64,000 bases of DNA, from assembly GCF_034314085.1 (NCBI RefSeq), contig NZ_JAVIWI010000001.1, positions 1,116,001 to 1,180,000 of the forward strand. The letters are read 5' to 3'. Position numbers and translations under genes: made by a program. Below the pieces are notes generated by a model. That model did no database searches, had not been told where the DNA came from, and saw nothing but the letters and a program-made list of their open reading frames with translations. Origin of the DNA: Undibacterium sp. 5I1. Lineage in GTDB: Bacteria > Pseudomonadota > Gammaproteobacteria > Burkholderiales > Burkholderiaceae_D. Shown piece after piece: positions 14,165 through 22,642 of this stretch (positions within the stretch are counted from its first letter, which is position 1; every line of letters begins with the position of its first letter).

Positions 14165-15409
14165 ATGGCGCTTCAGTCTAGGCTGTCGCTACACCCCAAA
14201 CAAATGTTGGTGTTTCAGTCTAAGGCACGTTTTCGCGTCGTCGTAGCTGGACGCCGATGGGGTAAAACTGCGCTTTCTCGTTCGCTGATGATTGCTCGCG
14301 CCAAAATTAAGAAGAGCAAAATTTGGTATGTGGCGCCGACGTATAAGATGGCAAAGCAAATTATGTGGCTTGATTTGCTGGAGGCAATCCCTAAACGATG
14401 GATTCGTAAAGTTAATGAGACATCGCTGTCCATTGCGCTCGTCAACGGCACAAGAATTGAATTAAAAGGCGCGGACAAAGCAGATTCTTTGCGCGGCGTC
14501 GGCGTAGATTTTTTAGTTCTGGATGAGTTCCAGGACATGACTGAAGAAACGTGGGTAAAAGTTTTACGGCCGACATTGTCCGATAGACGCGGTCATGCAA
14601 TTTTCATTGGGACACCCAAGGCGTACAACTATCTCTACGATCTTTATAAAAGAGGGCAAGACCCTCAAGCGGTCAAAGCAGGGCGTTGGGAGTCATGGCA
14701 GTTTCCAACCATCACATCGCCTTTCATTCCTATTTCAGAGATTGAAAGCGCCAGACAAGATATGGATGAGAAGTCTTTCAAACAAGAGTTTGAGGCTTCT
14801 TTTGAGACGATGTCCGGTCGCGTGTATTACCCATTCTCACGTAATGAGCATATTGGCACTTATACGTTTAACCCAAAGCTGCCGATCTGGGTAGGCATGG
14901 ACTTTAATATCGATCCAATGTCCACCGTGATCTTTCAACCGCAGAAAGATGGCTCAGTGTGGGCGGTCGATGAAATCGTTTTGTTTGGCTCCAACACTGA
15001 AGAGATTTGTAACGAGTTGGAGAAACGCTACTGGCGTAATCAGGTGCAGATCATCGTGTATCCCGATCCAGCCGGCGGACAACGCCAACATGCTCGCGGT
15101 GAGACCGATTTGGACATCTTGCGAGAGAAGGGCTTTAAGCGTCTTAAATTTCGCAGGAAGCACCCGTTTGTAGCTGATCGTGTCAATGCGATGAATCGAA
15201 TGCTCAAAGCTGCGGATGGCACCGTCAGATTGCGTATAGATGAGCGCTGCAAGCATTTCATTAACGCGCTTGAGCAAACGATCTACAAGAAGGGTTCGCG
15301 TGATGTGGATAAAGCGGCAGGCTTAGAACACTCTGCTGATGCTGGCGGTTATTGCATCGAGTTAGAGTTTCCTGTTCGTAAGATTGAAATTGGCGGCATG
15401 TCTCGTTGA
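14165..15409 (+). CDS. terL: Terminase large subunit
   Basis: The 414-aa packaging motor has Walker A GRRWGKT near residues 29-35, Walker B FLVLDEFQ near 118, and the coupling motif IFIGTP near 145. The C-terminal nuclease shows GMDFNIDP near 243 and YPDPAGG near 300, with a final Asp in HSADAGGY. It translocates phage DNA into the capsid and cuts it. Its ATG directly follows the stop of the small subunit. Operator copy 7 follows the stop. Confidence 0.93.
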   Translation: MALQSRLSLHPKQMLVFQSKARFRVVVAGRRWGKTALSRSLMIARAKIKKSKIWYVAPTYKMAKQIMWLDLLEAIPKRWIRKVNETSLSIALVNGTRIELKGADKADSLRGVGVDFLVLDEFQDMTEETWVKVLRPTLSDRRGHAIFIGTPKAYNYLYDLYKRGQDPQAVKAGRWESWQFPTITSPFIPISEIESARQDMDEKSFKQEFEASFETMSGRVYYPFSRNEHIGTYTFNPKLPIWVGMDFNIDPMSTVIFQPQKDGSVWAVDEIVLFGSNTEEICNELEKRYWRNQVQIIVYPDPAGGQRQHARGETDLDILREKGFKRLKFRRKHPFVADRVNAMNRMLKAADGTVRLRIDERCKHFINALEQTIYKKGSRDVDKAAGLEHSADAGGYCIELEFPVRKIEIGGMSR

Positions 15410-15413
15410 CCTA

Positions 15414-15441
15414 TTGACATACGTCAGTAGTGACTTATAAT
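15414..15441 (+). promoter_or_regulatory. Operator-promoter, copy 7 (portal operon)
   Basis: This is the clearest promoter of the set: TTGACA (15414-15419), a 16-base spacer made of the palindrome ACGTCA-GTAG-TGACTT (15421-15436), and TATAAT (15436-15441). The portal ATG begins 6 bases after the -10, so the transcript should be leaderless. Confidence 0.8.
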
Positions 15442-15447
15442 GCCAAC

Positions 15448-17070
15448 ATGAAAAAGATTATGACACCTGGCTCTACAGCCGTAATTGATCCAAATGATGC
15501 TGCTGTCTCTAGTGGCATCGCTCCCGCCACCGATGATCAGAAAAAGCTTAAAAGGCTTATTGCGCGTCGTCATCCAGACTATGAAGACCTGATCAAGCAT
15601 TGGGAATTTCTGGAAGACACCTACGAAGGCGGTAGAGAGTGGTTTAAAGGCAACATCTTTCGATACGTCAAAGAAGGCGAAGGCGAATATAACGATCGAA
15701 TCGATCGCTGCTACCGTTTTAATCATAGCCGCGAAGTAGTGGATTTGCTAAACAAATATTTGTTCAAACAGCACATCGTTCGTAATGAAGTAGACGCGCC
15801 GGAAGCGGTAAAAGCGTTTTGGGCTAGAGCGACAAAAAATGGGCTTAGCATTCGTGATTTCTCTCGCCAAGTATCAAAGAAAACATCCATCTATGGGCGC
15901 ATTGCCGTCGTAGTGGACAACAGTAAGAAAGATGGCGGCGGTTCAGTGATATCTGTAGCGGATGAAAAGAAGCTCGACGTCCGCACGTTTGCCTACACCG
16001 TTGGGCCAGAGCAGTTGCTCGACTATGCGTATGACCGTGATGGAGAACTTGAATGGGTTCTTATTCAGGAGTGTGTGCGCGACGATCAAGATCCATTGGA
16101 ATCTACCGGGGACGAAACTGTTCGATATCGTCTTTGGACAAAAATTGAATGGCGCTTATACGAAGAGCGTAAAGGTTCAGGTGGCAAAAAGCAGATCGTG
16201 CTGGCAGATTTCGGATTTCATGATCTTGGCGTCGTGCCGGTCATTCTTGTGGACAACATGATCACAGATGAGGACTACTCCGCACCTTCATTGATTGATG
16301 ACATCGCTTACCTCGACCGCGCAGTGGCGAACTATTTGTCCAACTTGGATGCCATTATTCAAGATCAGACATTCTCACAACTGGCTATGCCGGCGCAGAA
16401 TGTTTTACCTGGCGACGACAACTACAACACGCTATTGAAGATGGGGACAAACCGCATCTTTATCTACGATGGTGAAAGCGGCGCGCAACCATTCTTTTTG
16501 TCTCCTGATCCAAAACAGGCGCAAATGATATTGGCCGTTATCAACAAAATTATCAATGAGATTTACCACACCGTCGGACTAGCTGGCGAACGCACCAAGC
16601 AAGATAACGCCTTGGGTATCGACAACAGTTCCGGCGTGGCTAAAGCCTACGACTTTGAACGCGTCAACGCCTTGCTTCAAGCGAAAGCTGACAGCTTAGA
16701 GCTTTTTGAAAACAAACTGACTCGAATGGTCGCGCTCTGGAACGGCACCAAGATAACCGAGAGTTTTGTGTCTTATCCAGACAACTTCGATACGCGTGGG
16801 CTTTATGACGAGTTCGACATTGCTGCGCGACTGATGTTGATTTCAGCACCAGATAGCGTTCGCCAGCATCAGATGGAAATGGTGATCGACAAACTATTCC
16901 CTCAATTGGCCAAAGACCTGAAAGACAAGATGCTTTCGGACTTGAAGTCATGGCCTCTTGATCCTGTTCAGCTTGCGGCAGATATGGCAGCGGCGACCGC
17001 TCCAGATCAGGCTGCTTTACAAAAATCGCAAAATCGTGACACCGCAAAGGCGACTTTGTCACAGAACTAA
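15448..17070 (+). CDS. Portal protein
   Basis: The 540-aa protein sits between large terminase and scaffold, the standard place for the portal. The N-terminal third (RHPDYEDLIKHWEFLEDTY, then GNIFRYVKEGEGEY) and a long central region with SAPSLIDDIAYLDRAVANYL resemble large siphovirus portals of the DUF4055 type. It forms the dodecameric DNA gate of the head. I choose the ATG at 15448; no ribosome site precedes it and the promoter's -10 ends 6 bases upstream, consistent with leaderless translation. Confidence 0.85.
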   Translation: MKKIMTPGSTAVIDPNDAAVSSGIAPATDDQKKLKRLIARRHPDYEDLIKHWEFLEDTYEGGREWFKGNIFRYVKEGEGEYNDRIDRCYRFNHSREVVDLLNKYLFKQHIVRNEVDAPEAVKAFWARATKNGLSIRDFSRQVSKKTSIYGRIAVVVDNSKKDGGGSVISVADEKKLDVRTFAYTVGPEQLLDYAYDRDGELEWVLIQECVRDDQDPLESTGDETVRYRLWTKIEWRLYEERKGSGGKKQIVLADFGFHDLGVVPVILVDNMITDEDYSAPSLIDDIAYLDRAVANYLSNLDAIIQDQTFSQLAMPAQNVLPGDDNYNTLLKMGTNRIFIYDGESGAQPFFLSPDPKQAQMILAVINKIINEIYHTVGLAGERTKQDNALGIDNSSGVAKAYDFERVNALLQAKADSLELFENKLTRMVALWNGTKITESFVSYPDNFDTRGLYDEFDIAARLMLISAPDSVRQHQMEMVIDKLFPQLAKDLKDKMLSDLKSWPLDPVQLAADMAAATAPDQAALQKSQNRDTAKATLSQN

Positions 17071-17145
17071 TTTTTACAACCGCCAGCGAAGAGAATCGTT
17101 GGCACTTTTAACCATTGACCTAGAGACTGGTCAGAAAGGCATCAA

Positions 17146-18030
17146 ATGAAATTCAGTAAGTTACTCGCGACACTCTTATTTGGCTTTGGCTTCATGAGTA
17201 TGGGCATCGTAGAAGATGGCGGTGGCGGTTCTGATACAGGCGCAGCAGATGCGGCTGCGGCAGACGCAGCAAAAGCAGCAGCGGCAGCAAAAGAAGGTGA
17301 AAGCGCATTAAAGGGAGAGAAAAAACCATCTGACGAAGAAGCCAAACTTCTGAAAGAAGTGATGCAGAAAAAAGAAGCCTTGCAAAAGACGCAAAGCGAC
17401 TTGCAATCGGCTCAAGAGCGATTAAAACAGTTTGACGGCATTGATCCAGAAGCAGTTCGCAAGCTTTTAGAAGAAAAGAAAAATGCCGAGACCGCACAGC
17501 TAGAAGCAAAAGGTGAGTGGGACCGTCTGAAAACTCGTATGGCGGAAGAGCATACAAGTCAGACTAAATCTCTCCAAGATCAGATTGCTGAGCTGCAAGG
17601 CCAGTTATCTCAAAAGACTGGCGCAATTAATGAATTATCTATTGGCTCGCAATTTGGTCAAAGTGCATTCATTGCAGAGGAAATGGTCATGCCCGCAGCC
17701 AAAGTGCGCGTCGTATATGGCGATCACTTTGATTTGGTGGAAGGTAAGGTAGTCGGTTATGACAAGCCTCGCGGCGCAGCTAGTCGCACAGCATTGATTG
17801 ATCAAAGTGGCGAGCCTGTAGGTTTTGACGCTGCTTTACGCAAGATTATTGATGCCGATCCTGATAAAGACCATCTGTTGAAAAGCAAAATTCGCTCAGG
17901 CGCAGATTCAGCAAGCCGTAAGGCGGATGCATCAAAGACCGTTAAGGCATCACAGGAAACTGATTCAGTTGCAAAAATCTCCGCTGGTTTAAAAGGCTTC
18001 AATATGAGCGGTTCTGGGGGCATTGCTTAG
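17146..18030 (+). CDS. Capsid scaffolding protein
   Basis: After an Ala-rich, acidic N-terminus the protein has a long coiled coil (about residues 60-170, with KKEALQKTQSDLQSAQERL). It ends in a compact DUF6651-like tail with FGQSAFIAEEMVMPAAKVRVVYGDHF. This is the layout of phage scaffolds that guide capsid assembly. The first 20 residues are hydrophobic enough to mimic a signal peptide, but the context argues against export. It lies between portal and major capsid genes. Confidence 0.85.
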   Translation: MKFSKLLATLLFGFGFMSMGIVEDGGGGSDTGAADAAAADAAKAAAAAKEGESALKGEKKPSDEEAKLLKEVMQKKEALQKTQSDLQSAQERLKQFDGIDPEAVRKLLEEKKNAETAQLEAKGEWDRLKTRMAEEHTSQTKSLQDQIAELQGQLSQKTGAINELSIGSQFGQSAFIAEEMVMPAAKVRVVYGDHFDLVEGKVVGYDKPRGAASRTALIDQSGEPVGFDAALRKIIDADPDKDHLLKSKIRSGADSASRKADASKTVKASQETDSVAKISAGLKGFNMSGSGGIA

Positions 18031-18033
18031 TCA

Positions 18034-18061
18034 TTGAAATAAGTCACCACTGACTTTACAT
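18034..18061 (+). promoter_or_regulatory. Operator-promoter, copy 8a (capsid)
   Basis: TTGAAA (18034-18039), a 16-base spacer containing AAGTCA-CCAC-TGACTT (18041-18056), and TTACAT (18056-18061). Confidence 0.65.
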
Positions 18062-18085
18062 TGGCATGATTTTATGTTAATGTAT

Positions 18086-18101
18086 CAGTCATCGGTGACT
18101 T
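18086..18101 (+). promoter_or_regulatory. Operator palindrome, copy 8b (capsid)
   Basis: A second copy, CAGTCA-TCGG-TGACTT, lies 45 bases after copy 8a and 52 before the capsid ATG. It has no clear -10 of its own. Two sites this close may allow cooperative binding at the capsid promoter. Confidence 0.6.
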
Positions 18102-18153
18102 AGAGCGACTTAGGCACGATATATGTTTTTTTATCTTTTCTAAAGGACCATAC

Positions 18154-19065
18154 ATGCCTCTGTTACGACAAGAAGCCGAACATCTGAGCAATAATCAGCT
18201 CATTTCCGGCGTAATCGATCAAATTATCGAACGCGATGATTTGTTCAGCATTCTGCCATTCGCGAAAACCGAAGGCAAAGCATACGTGTACAACCGCGAA
18301 AACACTTTGGGTTCTGCCGATTGGCTTGATCCAAATGATCCTGTGAATGAGTCCGCTGCGACCTTCACAGAAGTTGTTGCTAAGTTGCGTATTCTCGCCG
18401 GTGACGTGGATATCGACAAATTCTTGAACCAAACTCTGTCTGACACAAACAGCCAGATGGCAGTTCAAATCGCCAAAAAAGCCAAAACCGTTGGTCGTGA
18501 ATTTCACCGCGCTTTGGCTACCGGTGATTCTACAGCTAACACTAAAATCTTCGACGGCTTGCCAACTTTGGCTGCTGCCGCTGGTGGTTCTCAGATTGTT
18601 ACTGCTGGCGCAAACGGTAATGCATTGACTCTGACTATGTTGGACGAGTTGTGCGACGCTGTCCCAAACGGCGCTGACGTATTGGTAATGCGCCGTGGCA
18701 CAATTCGCGCATTCCGTGCTTTGCTGCGAGCTACTTACGGCACTGACGCTGTCATGCAACAGTTGGAAAACTTCGGTCGCCCAATGCTGACACACAACGG
18801 CATTCCTATCATCATGAATGAGTTCTTGAGCGCTGCTGAAACTCAAGGTACAAACGCAACCACTGCTTCCGTTTATGCGTTGCGCTTAAACGAATTGGAC
18901 GGTTTGCATGGTCTGTGGGGTGGTGATAATGCTGGTATCGTCGTTGAGAACGTCGGCACTGTTCAAAACAAAGATGCGACTCGCATCCGCTTGAAATGGT
19001 ACTGCGGCCTGGCGTTAAAATCGACTCGCTCGATTGCTCGTCTCAAAGGCGTGTCAAACATTTAA
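18154..19065 (+). CDS. Major capsid protein
   Basis: The 303-aa protein has the length and layout of HK97-fold capsids: N-terminal LISGVIDQIIERDDLFSILPF, a FLNQTLSD loop, and a C-terminal domain with DVLVMRRGTIRAFRALLRAT and RPMLTHNGIPIIMNEFL. It forms the shell of the head. It directly follows the scaffold and has two operator copies and an AAAGGA ribosome site. A terminator overlapping the next promoter closes this unit, so it may be transcribed alone, as suits an abundant protein. Confidence 0.9.
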   Translation: MPLLRQEAEHLSNNQLISGVIDQIIERDDLFSILPFAKTEGKAYVYNRENTLGSADWLDPNDPVNESAATFTEVVAKLRILAGDVDIDKFLNQTLSDTNSQMAVQIAKKAKTVGREFHRALATGDSTANTKIFDGLPTLAAAAGGSQIVTAGANGNALTLTMLDELCDAVPNGADVLVMRRGTIRAFRALLRATYGTDAVMQQLENFGRPMLTHNGIPIIMNEFLSAAETQGTNATTASVYALRLNELDGLHGLWGGDNAGIVVENVGTVQNKDATRIRLKWYCGLALKSTRSIARLKGVSNI

Positions 19066-19074
19066 GCTTGTAAT

Positions 19075-19095
19075 CAGTCAGTAGTGACTTATAAT
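19075..19095 (+). promoter_or_regulatory. Operator-promoter, copy 9
   Basis: CAGTCA-GTAG-TGACTT (19075-19090) joins TATAAT (19090-19095). It drives the neck gene group starting at 19142 and overlaps the terminator behind the capsid gene. Confidence 0.75.
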
Positions 19096-19097
19096 AG

Positions 19098-19122
19098 AAG
19101 GCGGGAGCAATCCCGCCTTTTT
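19098..19122 (+). terminator. Capsid-gene terminator overlapping the next promoter
   Basis: A 9-bp stem, AAGGCGGGA/TCCCGCCTT (19098-19106 with 19111-19119), runs into TTTTT. The expected start from promoter copy 9 (about 19102) lies inside the left arm, so its own transcript lacks much of the hairpin while read-through from the capsid gene would form it fully. Confidence 0.75.
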
Positions 19123-19141
19123 CATATTCAGAAAGGAATAC

Positions 19142-19405
19142 ATGAAGATCAAACTTATTCAAGCTGGCTACGAAGCTTTTTCTGGTCCGTTGGGCGATGT
19201 TGTTTTCGACAACGGCACATCGGTGACTGACGTTAGCGAGCAGAGCGCGGGCGGCATTGCAAGCATTTATCAGGTTGAGCGCATCGGCGAGCCTGGAGGC
19301 GTAGATGTTGGCGTTGACGATGTAACCGACGCCACTGTTAATGTTGAAAGCGACTCCGGTGACTTTAATGCAGCAACGAATGAAGCGCCGCAGGAGTCTC
19401 AATAA
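19142..19405 (+). CDS. Small head/neck-region protein (87 aa)
   Basis: The N-terminus (MKIKLIQAGYEAFSGPLG, then VVFDNGTSVTDV) is closely similar to that of the next gene, so the two are tandem paralogues. The C-terminal half is acidic and looks unstructured. Its stop overlaps the ATG of its paralogue. Location between capsid and connector genes suggests a capsid accessory or head-completion role, but no family is recognised. Confidence 0.7.
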   Translation: MKIKLIQAGYEAFSGPLGDVVFDNGTSVTDVSEQSAGGIASIYQVERIGEPGGVDVGVDDVTDATVNVESDSGDFNAATNEAPQESQ

Positions 19406-19827
19406 TGAAACTGCGCATTACACAATTAGGCTTTGAGAGCTACAGCGGTCAGATGGGGGTCATCAACTTTGAAGATGGGCTATCTACTGCGGACGTTCTT
19501 ATGATCGACGCAGTTCGCATGTCTGCCGTGATGCTCTGCGAATGGGAAGACGGCGCGTCAGTTTCGATTACGCAGTCCATTATCGACAACGCGCACTCGC
19601 CGGCCCCAATGTTCGTATCTGGCGCAGAAGGACAGCATGACACTGAGAAAGTCGAAACTGCCAAAAACGACCAAACTTCAAAACCTGTGTTCACAGAAGA
19701 ACAGCTTTCTGTATTGGCAGATAGCGAAGGCATCAAGGGATTGCGCGCTTTGGGTGACCCGATTGGCGTAAAAGGCAATTCGATCAAAGACCTGATCGCG
19801 GCATTGATTGACTACAGCAAGGTGTAA
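19405..19827 (+). CDS. Head/neck-region protein, paralogue of the preceding gene (140 aa)
   Basis: It begins MKLRITQLGFESYSGQMG with VINFEDGLSTADV, matching the N-terminus of the 87-aa protein. It adds a C-terminal segment with EEQLSVLADSEGIKGLRAL and KDLIAALI that looks like a small helix-extended-loop-helix domain. Such domains occur in phage head-completion and FI-like proteins. Function unknown beyond this context. Confidence 0.7.
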   Translation: MKLRITQLGFESYSGQMGVINFEDGLSTADVLMIDAVRMSAVMLCEWEDGASVSITQSIIDNAHSPAPMFVSGAEGQHDTEKVETAKNDQTSKPVFTEEQLSVLADSEGIKGLRALGDPIGVKGNSIKDLIAALIDYSKV

Positions 19828-19830
19828 TTG

Positions 19831-20670
19831 ATGGATATTTTTCTCGCAGGAACCGCAGTCAATCTTATAACTGTACTGAGCGACAAGTCCGGCAATCCGC
19901 TTAAAGTGACATCGATTGAATATCGAATCAGTGACGAAAGCGGCACAGAGCTAGTGCCATTGCAGGCGCTTTCTGGCTTCGTCGCTGAGTCACCGCAGGC
20001 CGTGATTGAGGTTTCTGCCGAGAACAATATCATCGCAGATACAGCCGCATCAGGGCTTCGTGCTGTAGAGCTGCATTGTGTCGTTGCCGGCAACACCATA
20101 GTAATTAATACGGGCTACATCGTCGAGCTGGCAGATCCATTAGTGGTGGGAACGAACTCATTTCAAACATACGCACAGGCTGAGTTTAACGCTGTCTCTT
20201 TGCCAAACCTGGCAGGATGGGACAAGTCGTCTGAGAGTGAACGAATGGCTGCGCTTAGCGATGCGCGAGATCACATCGTTCAACTAAGCTTCACTCAATT
20301 GAACTCGAACGTCAATTGGGGACAAGACAGCCTAAACTTTGTACCAGAGGGGACTTATTCCACCAACTACGTCTCAAATGGTGACATGTTTCTATTTAAC
20401 GGCAACCTGGCCTTACTGACGCCGCTGCAATTTTCAAAGCTACCAGACAAGTTCAAGCTCGCCTTGAGCAAGGCTCAAATTGTTGAGGCTGATTCAATTC
20501 TGGGCGGTAACGTGGTGGACTCTCGCCGTCGTGAGGGCTTGCTTCTGGAGTCAATCGGCGAGGTAAAGCAAATGTACCGGTCTGGCAAGCCGCTCGATCT
20601 ACCTGTATCGCGTCGTGCCTTGAGTTACTTATCTTACTTTGTAACTTTTTCTAAAAAAGTGGGGCGATGA
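19831..20670 (+). CDS. Head-tail connector protein (280 aa)
   Basis: The N-terminal half has an immunoglobulin-like strand pattern (ATG at 19831). The C-terminal half begins FQTYAQAEFNAVSLPNLAGW and is helical (SESERMAALSDARDHIVQL), resembling connector proteins that attach under the portal and are sometimes labelled DnaT-like in phage genomes. Fusion of the two parts is plausible for a neck protein. It overlaps the next gene by four bases. Confidence 0.7.
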   Translation: MDIFLAGTAVNLITVLSDKSGNPLKVTSIEYRISDESGTELVPLQALSGFVAESPQAVIEVSAENNIIADTAASGLRAVELHCVVAGNTIVINTGYIVELADPLVVGTNSFQTYAQAEFNAVSLPNLAGWDKSSESERMAALSDARDHIVQLSFTQLNSNVNWGQDSLNFVPEGTYSTNYVSNGDMFLFNGNLALLTPLQFSKLPDKFKLALSKAQIVEADSILGGNVVDSRRREGLLLESIGEVKQMYRSGKPLDLPVSRRALSYLSYFVTFSKKVGR

Positions 20671-21347
20671 TGACGCCAGATGAATTTGCCAAAAGCGTAG
20701 TAACTGAGCTTGAGCTTTTTCAAATGACTTTGAAAAACATTCACGTTATGCGCGCAAGCGCTGCAACCGCCGGCAACGCTGCCGCGAATTATCAAGCGAC
20801 CGTCATCATGCATGCGGAGTTAGCCAAAGCGTATTCTAATTTTGAGACGCGCATCAAGCAAATGTCGGACGCTTACTTAGTTCAGTTACATGCTAAAGGA
20901 CTAGAAGCGCTAGATTTTGAAATGTATAGCTGGATACTTCGAGTACGTCGCGTCATTCGCGATAATGGCTCAGCCGTTGTTCGCAAAAGTAATGCCGGTC
21001 GTTTGGCCAACGTCTTTACTCGTGGCTTGGGCGCAATTGGATTACTTCTGCAAAAGAACGTCAACGACATTAAGTTTGTGTCGCATGACAACGCCGGTAG
21101 AGTCTGGGATTCAACGGCTTTACTGTGCGGCTACGCAAGAGATTTCGCCTACCAATCACTGATTGAGGCGCAAGCGTTTCTTATTAACGGACTCGCAGAG
21201 GTTCGCTATCCAGACTCAAATCACGTCAATAACGGAATGCTTGTCGAGACTAGCGACCGAACTATCAGCGGCGCGACAAAACTAGCCAATATTCGTAATT
21301 CGATTTTTCATCCTAACTCTCAAGCCGAACTGGTGAAACATGTTTAG
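20667..21347 (+). CDS. Head-completion-region protein (226 aa)
   Basis: I do not recognise a family by motif. The product is mostly helical (LELFQMTLKNIHVMRASAAT; YSWILRVRRVIRDN) and fits between connector and tail-terminator genes. ATG-ATG at 20667 overlaps the preceding stop. Overlapping starts and stops link it to both neighbours, so it is very likely a virion neck component or assembly factor. Confidence 0.65.
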   Translation: MMTPDEFAKSVVTELELFQMTLKNIHVMRASAATAGNAAANYQATVIMHAELAKAYSNFETRIKQMSDAYLVQLHAKGLEALDFEMYSWILRVRRVIRDNGSAVVRKSNAGRLANVFTRGLGAIGLLLQKNVNDIKFVSHDNAGRVWDSTALLCGYARDFAYQSLIEAQAFLINGLAEVRYPDSNHVNNGMLVETSDRTISGATKLANIRNSIFHPNSQAELVKHV

Positions 21348-21690
21348 TCCAAACTCTACCTGCGTCATTCAGTCAAGCGACGGCAAATCTGACGACTATG
21401 GCATGCCCTTGCCGGTCTTGAAGACTACTGAGCGATGTACAGTAGTAAAGCTCACGCTGACCATTGAGAAGTCGTCTGTGCGCGCCGACAGCTCTGCATC
21501 GCGAGGTAATGCGATCGAAGAAGAAGCGCTCTCTAAGATTCTTTTGACAAAGAATACGAAAGCACAAATGAACGACATCATCATTTTGCCTGAATGCAAG
21601 TTGCGTATCGTTGGCCGCATACCGCGTTTTGATTTACAGGGGCGACCAGATCACGTCGAGGTGGCGGCGCAGTTTTGGAGTAAAGCATGA
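21340..21690 (+). CDS. Head-tail closure-type protein (116 aa)
   Basis: Size, position and strand-rich composition (CTVVKLTLTIEKSSVR; IILPECKLRIVGRIPRFD) fit the small stopper or closure proteins that seal the neck. No diagnostic motif is seen. It overlaps genes on both sides. Confidence 0.6.
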   Translation: MFSPNSTCVIQSSDGKSDDYGMPLPVLKTTERCTVVKLTLTIEKSSVRADSSASRGNAIEEEALSKILLTKNTKAQMNDIIILPECKLRIVGRIPRFDLQGRPDHVEVAAQFWSKA

Positions 21691-22067
21691 ATTTGAGACC
21701 GCTTGCAAATATACTGGCCGCGAACAACCTTGGCGTTTTGGGTACATCAATGTTTTTCAATATGCTGCCAGCAGAAGCCGAAGAAGCAATTTTGTTGCGC
21801 AATCCGTTGTCTGGCACAAAAATCGACTACGAGCTAAAGGGCTATTTTAAGACTGAGTTTCAGCTAATTGTTAGAAGCCACAGCTATGCTAATGGCGAAG
21901 TATTGATCAAGAAGGTCATCGATGCGCTAACGCTGGAAAATACTCAGGTTGAGGACCACAACTTTAACTATTCTCGACCAAGAACGGAGGCGGTAGCCTT
22001 TCCTTTATCAAGAGGAAACTTATTAGAGTTTAATGTGATGTTTGACGTGTGCTTTGTAAGGAGCTGA
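21687..22067 (+). CDS. Tail terminator-like protein (126 aa)
   Basis: The protein begins with a helix (LRPLANILAANNLG) and continues with long strands (KGYFKTEFQLIVRS; ENTQVEDHNFNYSRP). This is the size and pattern of siphovirus tail terminators such as lambda U, which cap the tail at the head end. It lies just before a gp10-like gene and the tail tube gene. Confidence 0.65.
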   Translation: MNLRPLANILAANNLGVLGTSMFFNMLPAEAEEAILLRNPLSGTKIDYELKGYFKTEFQLIVRSHSYANGEVLIKKVIDALTLENTQVEDHNFNYSRPRTEAVAFPLSRGNLLEFNVMFDVCFVRS

Positions 22068-22068
22068 C

Positions 22069-22548
22069 GTGGGCGTAAAAGTCGAAGGCTTTATGAGCGC
22101 TAATGAATTGCTAATGCGTATCGATACGACCGCCAAACGCAGAGTCGTGAAGTCGTTAATACAGAAAGGCGTTGAACTGCGAGACATGGCAAAAAAAATG
22201 GCGCCGCGTGACCATGCGAATCTTGAAGACGCCATTAAGATGCGCCCAGAAGGAGCTGAACGGCTGCGTGACGATCTTGGGCGATTCGCTAAAGTGGAGA
22301 TCGAAGTTTATATCGATATGGATACGCCGGTTCCTGAAAGACCTGGCAAAACTGTTGGTGATTACGCTTATGAGATTCACGAGCATCAAACGCCAATGGG
22401 CTCAATTCAGCTTGGTGAAAAATCTCTTGAGAAGCAAGATAGTAACGGCGGCGTTCAAGTGGGTGGTGGCTTTATGTATCGAGCAGTAGAAGCGGTCGAT
22501 AAAGAGATCGACTTCGCATTACAAGAAGCGCTAAACGAGGTTTTCTAA
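22069..22548 (+). CDS. HK97 gp10-like neck/tail-completion protein (159 aa)
   Basis: The start is GTG at 22069, with AAGGAG at good distance. The N-terminal helical part (SANELLMRIDTTAKRRVVKS) followed by LRDMAKKMAPRDHANLEDAI recalls the HK97 gp10-like family, where these residues precede the conserved APV/APR turn. The later part has YAYEIHEHQTPMG. It is the last gene before the tail-tube promoter. Confidence 0.7.
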   Translation: MGVKVEGFMSANELLMRIDTTAKRRVVKSLIQKGVELRDMAKKMAPRDHANLEDAIKMRPEGAERLRDDLGRFAKVEIEVYIDMDTPVPERPGKTVGDYAYEIHEHQTPMGSIQLGEKSLEKQDSNGGVQVGGGFMYRAVEAVDKEIDFALQEALNEVF

Positions 22549-22576
22549 CCATAACGCTTTATAGCTATGGCTTTTT
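22549..22576 (+). terminator. Probable intrinsic terminator
   Basis: CCATA/TATGG arms (22549-22553 with 22566-22570) plus inner GC pairs are followed by CTTTTTG. Confidence 0.5.
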
Positions 22577-22590
22577 GTGCTATATTAAGT

Positions 22591-22614
22591 AAGTCAGTAG
22601 TGACGTATTTATAG
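22591..22614 (+). promoter_or_regulatory. Operator-promoter, copy 10 (tail tube)
   Basis: AAGTCA-GTAG-TGACGT at 22591-22606 is followed by TATTTATAGT, which offers a -10 near 22609. It precedes the tail tube gene by about 35 bases. Confidence 0.6.
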
Positions 22615-22642
22615 TATTTAACCTCTTTGCAAGGAGTTTTGT

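Noticed and set aside
17146..17210. Signal peptide on the scaffold protein
   Set aside because: The first 20 residues are hydrophobic, but the gene lies between portal and capsid and has a scaffold coiled coil; export makes no sense.
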